Source: Clostridium caldaquaticum (GTDB taxonomy: Bacteria > Bacillota > Clostridia > Clostridiales > Clostridiaceae). From it: a stretch of 64,000 bases of DNA. The translations under genes were made by a program, and so were the position numbers. Where the stretch lies: assembly GCF_023806125.1 (NCBI RefSeq), contig NZ_JAMSKT010000003.1:62001-126000 (forward strand), given 5' to 3'. Positions within the stretch are counted from its first letter, which is position 1. The number at the start of each line of letters is the position of its first letter. Of the stretch, positions 61,355 to 64,000 are shown piece after piece. The notes under the pieces are model-generated. The model saw only the letters and a list, made by a program, of their open reading frames with translations. It was not told the origin of the DNA and did no database searches.

Positions 61355-62491
61355 TTACTTTAACTTTTCCATGAAAATCTTATCATAGTTTCCTATAAAA
61401 TCCTTATAAGTTTGATAGCTTACGTTTGGATTATATCTATAGGTAAGATTTTTATATTCCTGCTCAGAAATAGGACTCTTATCTGCCTTCATCAAATCAA
61501 TGAATGCTTGAGCCTTATCAGCTGTTAATGTTGCCATTTTAAGATTTGTAAAAACTGGAGCCTTTCCATCGGGATCCAAAATAGGATGTCCATCTAAATA
61601 ATTAATAAGCAGTGTATTAGCAATTGCCCCACAAACCCATTGTCCTCCGTTCAAGCCTTTTATTTTTCCGTCTAATAAAGCTTGTGCAAGATCTGGAGTA
61701 ATATCAGTTGCATATACTTTCAGGTTTGAGCTTTTATCATTTCTGCTCTTTATAGCATTTAAAGCTCCTAACGCAAAATCTCCGCCAATGCCGTATAAAG
61801 AATCTGCATCTGGATAAGCGGTAATTATATCATTAGATTTAGTTACAGCCTCTGATGGATCTGCACAGTTTACAACGCCTAGCACTTCTCCGCCGCCTGC
61901 TTTAAACGTAGCTGTAAATCCTTTTTGTCTTTCATCATGGGACATATCTCCCACAGCAGCTCTAACTAAAATAGCTTTTTTAGCTCCATCTGCTAAAGCT
62001 AATTTCGCAATACCTTCTCCTGCTGCATATTCTTCAGCTGAAACAGCTCCTACAAAATATTTACTTGCTTTAATTGGAGCAAATATTGCATCTGTTGTTG
62101 GCAGCTTATCATATAATACAAAGGGCATTTTTGCATCATTACATAATTTATTAACGGCTGTGAACTGAGTAGCAGCTATTCCAAAAAACTCTACACCATT
62201 TACACCTTTAGCAATTTGCCCTTGCAAATCAGTTATTACTTTGTCAATGGTAAATTGATTGTCTGCAACATCTAGTTTGCATCCGAAATACTGCAGTTCT
62301 GTTTTTGCTTCCTTAGCTATTATCTCAAGCGGGTATGCCCCAGATCCCCACAAATTATGTGCAAATGTATAACTCTTATTTGAAGCATTATTAGTTGAAG
62401 TGGACGTCGTATTACTGCTGGAACTGCATCCAACAAGCAAAGATGTAAGCATCACTGATGAAATTATCATACTTAGTATTTTTTTGTTCAT
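61355..62491 (-). CDS. Ribose-type sugar ABC substrate-binding lipoprotein
   Basis: 378 aa with lipobox SLLVGCSS and a Ser/Thr/Asn-rich linker, then a type I periplasmic binding protein fold (TFAHNLWGSGAYPLEI start). First gene of the second ribose-type ABC operon. The leader of about 200 nt carries a terminator-like hairpin and a cre site. The ligand is unknown; co-regulation with TIM barrels and Gfo/Idh/MocA genes points to a glycoside. Confidence 0.87.
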   Translation of the reverse strand: MNKKILSMIISSVMLTSLLVGCSSSSNTTSTSTNNASNKSYTFAHNLWGSGAYPLEIIAKEAKTELQYFGCKLDVADNQFTIDKVITDLQGQIAKGVNGVEFFGIAATQFTAVNKLCNDAKMPFVLYDKLPTTDAIFAPIKASKYFVGAVSAEEYAAGEGIAKLALADGAKKAILVRAAVGDMSHDERQKGFTATFKAGGGEVLGVVNCADPSEAVTKSNDIITAYPDADSLYGIGGDFALGALNAIKSRNDKSSNLKVYATDITPDLAQALLDGKIKGLNGGQWVCGAIANTLLINYLDGHPILDPDGKAPVFTNLKMATLTADKAQAFIDLMKADKSPISEQEYKNLTYRYNPNVSYQTYKDFIGNYDKIFMEKLK

Positions 62492-62607
62492 ATTGTTCCT
62501 TCCCCCTATTTTTTACAATTATCCAGATAACGGTCAAAACCATAAAAATATTTACACAAGATTCACCTCTCTCTCTTTCATTATTTGACTGATAATTTTC
62601 CTTTTCT

Positions 62608-62641
62608 AAAAAAGCTGGCTATATAAAATATTATACAGCCA
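62608..62641 (-). promoter_or_regulatory. Candidate transcription attenuator in the binding-protein leader
   Basis: TGGCTATATA (62616-62625) and TATACAGCCA (62632-62641) form a stem with one mismatch, followed on the minus strand by GCTTTTTT. It lies about 60 nt after the predicted start of transcription from promoter D and 117 nt before the gene, so it would stop transcripts early unless antiterminated. A short TTG-initiated frame of 17 codons with GAGAGGTG upstream follows it. Confidence 0.5.
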
Positions 62642-62648
62642 CCAATTT

Positions 62649-62662
62649 AGATATCGTTTACA
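62649..62662 (-). promoter_or_regulatory. cre site in the binding-protein leader
   Basis: Minus strand TGTAAACGATATCT matches 13 of 14 cre consensus positions, about 40 nt downstream of the predicted start, a roadblock position for CcpA. Confidence 0.55.
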
Positions 62663-62705
62663 AGCATAAGAATATAACTTAAAGAACCAATTATTCTGTG
62701 ATATT

Positions 62706-62768
62706 ATTTTAAACAAAAAAATTCTTGCAATCTTGCCAGTTCTAAACATTATATGGTCATTTTTTGTT
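62706..62768 (-). promoter_or_regulatory. Conserved AraC-type activator promoter D
   Basis: Minus strand: distal AACAAAAAATGACC (RC of 62755-62768), proximal ACTGGCAAGA (RC of 62731-62740), -10 TAAAAT (RC of 62706-62711), 26 nt spacing. An extra TTGCAAGA half-box follows (RC of 62722-62729). Drives the 62491-57125 operon. Confidence 0.78.
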
Positions 62769-62789
62769 ATTATGGCAATTAAATACAAA

Positions 62790-62813
62790 ACGGCAGAATA
62801 TTTACTCTGCCGT
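62790..62813 (-). terminator. Terminator of deglycosidase module 4
   Basis: ACGGCAGA (62790-62797) and TCTGCCGT (62806-62813) form a GC-rich stem followed on the minus strand by TTTGTATTT. Confidence 0.85.
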
Positions 62814-62848
62814 TTTAATAATATATTTATTTTTCTAATTGTATAAAT

Positions 62849-63820
62849 TTATTCATATTCCTTTAATATATTCTTTAACAGTACATGCTGTCGTCTTACC
62901 TGTTCAACGCTGTCTAAAATACCATACTGCTGTCCTTCATATTCGCTTGACAAATATCCTTTAAATCCATTCTTTGCTAAAATGTTAATTATTTCAGGAT
63001 AGTCAATTGAAGTGTCTAAGCAATCTTCTCCCATTTTATAAAACTTAGCATGTATATGGTTAGTATAAGGTATAACCTTCATAAGCTCCTTTGGATCTGC
63101 ATAAGAATAATGAAATGCATTATTAAGCCAAGCTCTATCGTTATCATTTGCACCCATTTTATTAATTTCTTCTAAAGTTGTTTCTTTTTTAGCTCTGTTT
63201 TTATAAGCTTCATTTATATAACGTACAATTTTCTCAGTAGCACCAGCTTCAATTGCAGCTTCTGCCTTATATTCAGGAACTTGCTTAACAAATATACTCA
63301 TATCAGGAACAAAACCAAAATACTTTGTATTATGTTTTTCAATAAATTCAACTCTTTCAGTAAACCACTCAGAATCAATTTTAAGCGGGGAGTGTATTTC
63401 TACAGTTAGCTGCAAGTCTAAAGCTTCAGCAAGTGGAAGACATTTTTCAAAAACTTTTAATGGAGTAACCGCAATAGCACGGAAGGTTTTAAATCCCAGT
63501 TTATGAGCTAAGCGCATGTCTCTAGCCATTATATCAGCACATTCATCATCACTTAATATACGATGTCTGTACATTTTCCAGTCAATAAAAGCATCAAAAC
63601 AGGTAGGTTTTGTATTATATTTTTCCATCCAATATTTCCACTTTGCTATAAACTCATCATCTGGACATGGAAAATTTGGAAGCATTTGCTCTCCTAAAAG
63701 TTCTACTCCGTCAGCACCTAAATCTGAAACTGCTTTTATACAATCTTCCAAGGTCATTTTTCTTAAAAAATATTCATGTTGATAACTATATAGTGATACA
63801 CCTCGTTTAATATCTACCAT
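62849..63820 (-). CDS. C-glycoside deglycosidase alpha-subunit-like TIM barrel (module 4)
   Basis: 323 aa. Ligand candidates Glu141 (VEIHSP), Asp173 (VPDM), His257 (HIHAKF) and Glu293 (SEYEG), with His143 as candidate base. The first two fall at the same residue numbers as module 2. The HGKF motif of the other copies is HAKF here. Closest in its first 25 residues to module 3 (KRGVSLYSYQ). It lies 18 bp after a beta-subunit gene that runs off the window. Operon ends at the terminator 62790-62813. Confidence 0.76.
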   Translation of the reverse strand: MVDIKRGVSLYSYQHEYFLRKMTLEDCIKAVSDLGADGVELLGEQMLPNFPCPDDEFIAKWKYWMEKYNTKPTCFDAFIDWKMYRHRILSDDECADIMARDMRLAHKLGFKTFRAIAVTPLKVFEKCLPLAEALDLQLTVEIHSPLKIDSEWFTERVEFIEKHNTKYFGFVPDMSIFVKQVPEYKAEAAIEAGATEKIVRYINEAYKNRAKKETTLEEINKMGANDNDRAWLNNAFHYSYADPKELMKVIPYTNHIHAKFYKMGEDCLDTSIDYPEIINILAKNGFKGYLSSEYEGQQYGILDSVEQVRRQHVLLKNILKEYE

Positions 63821-63838
63821 AATACTTACTCCTTTTTA

Positions 63839-64000
63839 CTAAACTAATAAAGTTAATTTCTTACAATCACGATTTATACTTGGCCAAGGCATGTAAGAAA
63901 TTCTCATCTCTAAATCTAATACTACCTCATGTTCTCCAGATAATAATCCACCTTCTTTTTCAATTATAAACTTACCTACTTCTCCAAATTCGCAGCGCTT
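63839..64000 (-). CDS. C-glycoside deglycosidase beta-subunit family protein (module 4, C-terminal part)
   Basis: The last 53 codons are in the window; the 5' end lies beyond 64000. The visible part has the family signature GGLLSGEHEV followed by MRISYMPWPS, equivalent to GGLSAGEH and MLRIPYMP of module 2. The stop TAG at 63839-63841 is 18 bp before the alpha start, the same spacing as in modules 1 and 3. Confidence 0.75.
   Translation of the reverse strand, partial: KRCEFGEVGKFIIEKEGGLLSGEHEVVLDLEMRISYMPWPSINRDCKKLTLLV

Noticed and set aside
1-64000. CRISPR arrays, tRNA or rRNA genes, prophage or transposases
   Set aside because: Nothing matching regular spaced repeats, cloverleaf folds, ribosomal sequence or transposase or phage motifs was found on reading both strands.

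Overview
The window is about 64 kb of AT-rich DNA with strong GGAGG ribosome binding sites, short intergenic hairpin-plus-T-run terminators, AraC proteins fused to or paired with glycosidases, RpiR regulators and lipoprotein-type solute-binding proteins. This suggests a Clostridia chromosome (Clostridium or Lachnospiraceae type), probably a gut or plant-debris organism. No rRNA, tRNA, phage or IS element was recognised. The window opens and closes inside genes.

The dominant theme is glycoside catabolism, specifically C-glycoside cleavage. Four modules pair a TIM-barrel protein of the sugar phosphate isomerase/epimerase fold (320-351 aa) with a small partner (138-150 aa) that I recognise as the C-glycoside deglycosidase beta-subunit family (formerly DUF6379). 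They lie at 3.7-5.1 kb, 22.5-23.9 kb, 24.0-25.5 kb and 62.8 kb to beyond the right edge. All four alpha-like proteins keep an E-x-H, PD, H-x-KF and SEYE motif set.

Layout. 0-11.5 kb: CocE/NonD hydrolase with a divergent TetR and a clear operator, an MFS exporter, deglycosidase module 1, two divergent paralogous RpiR regulators, a PatB-type lyase, a beta-helix DUF3737 protein, a DUF362 ferredoxin-like protein and an MFS symporter. 11.8-15.2 kb: bacteriohemerythrin, a small membrane protein and a type II restriction-modification pair (endonuclease plus XRE-fused cytosine methyltransferase). 15.5-17.5 kb: a decayed AraC-GH39 remnant and a type-B carboxylesterase. 17.8-25.5 kb: two tandem deglycosidase modules followed by an Fe-S/flavin electron-transfer set (GltD-like, NuoF-like and iron-sulfur flavoprotein-like proteins). 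25.8-34 kb: a CUT1 (Lpl/Ytc type) sugar ABC system with its membrane AraC regulator. 34.3-38.4 kb: second flavoprotein, AraC regulator, aldo/keto reductase, Gfo/Idh/MocA oxidoreductase. 38.8-63 kb: two ribose-type ABC importers, a GH3 enzyme, Gfo/Idh/MocA oxidoreductases, five further TIM-barrel proteins, an NTF2-like protein, an AraC-GH39 fusion protein, and a solute-binding protein gene broken by a nonsense codon.

The right-hand catabolic operons appear co-regulated. Five promoters (about 38.65, 39.89, 45.55, 57.08 and 62.74 kb), all reading leftward, share a two-part operator (distal AACAAAAAATGACCATA-like, proximal TGGCAAGA-like, 24-25 bp apart). In every one the -10 hexamer (TAnAAT) begins exactly 26 nt after the first G of the proximal box. 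This fits an AraC-family activator; the AraC-GH39 protein at 52.5 kb is the best candidate.

Working model (inference): ABC and MFS systems import plant glycosides. Gfo/Idh/MocA enzymes oxidise the sugar at C3. Deglycosidase alpha-beta pairs cleave C-glycosidic bonds, and the other TIM barrels plus GH3 process keto-sugars or O-glycosides. The Fe-S/flavin chain may supply electrons for a reductive step on the aglycone.
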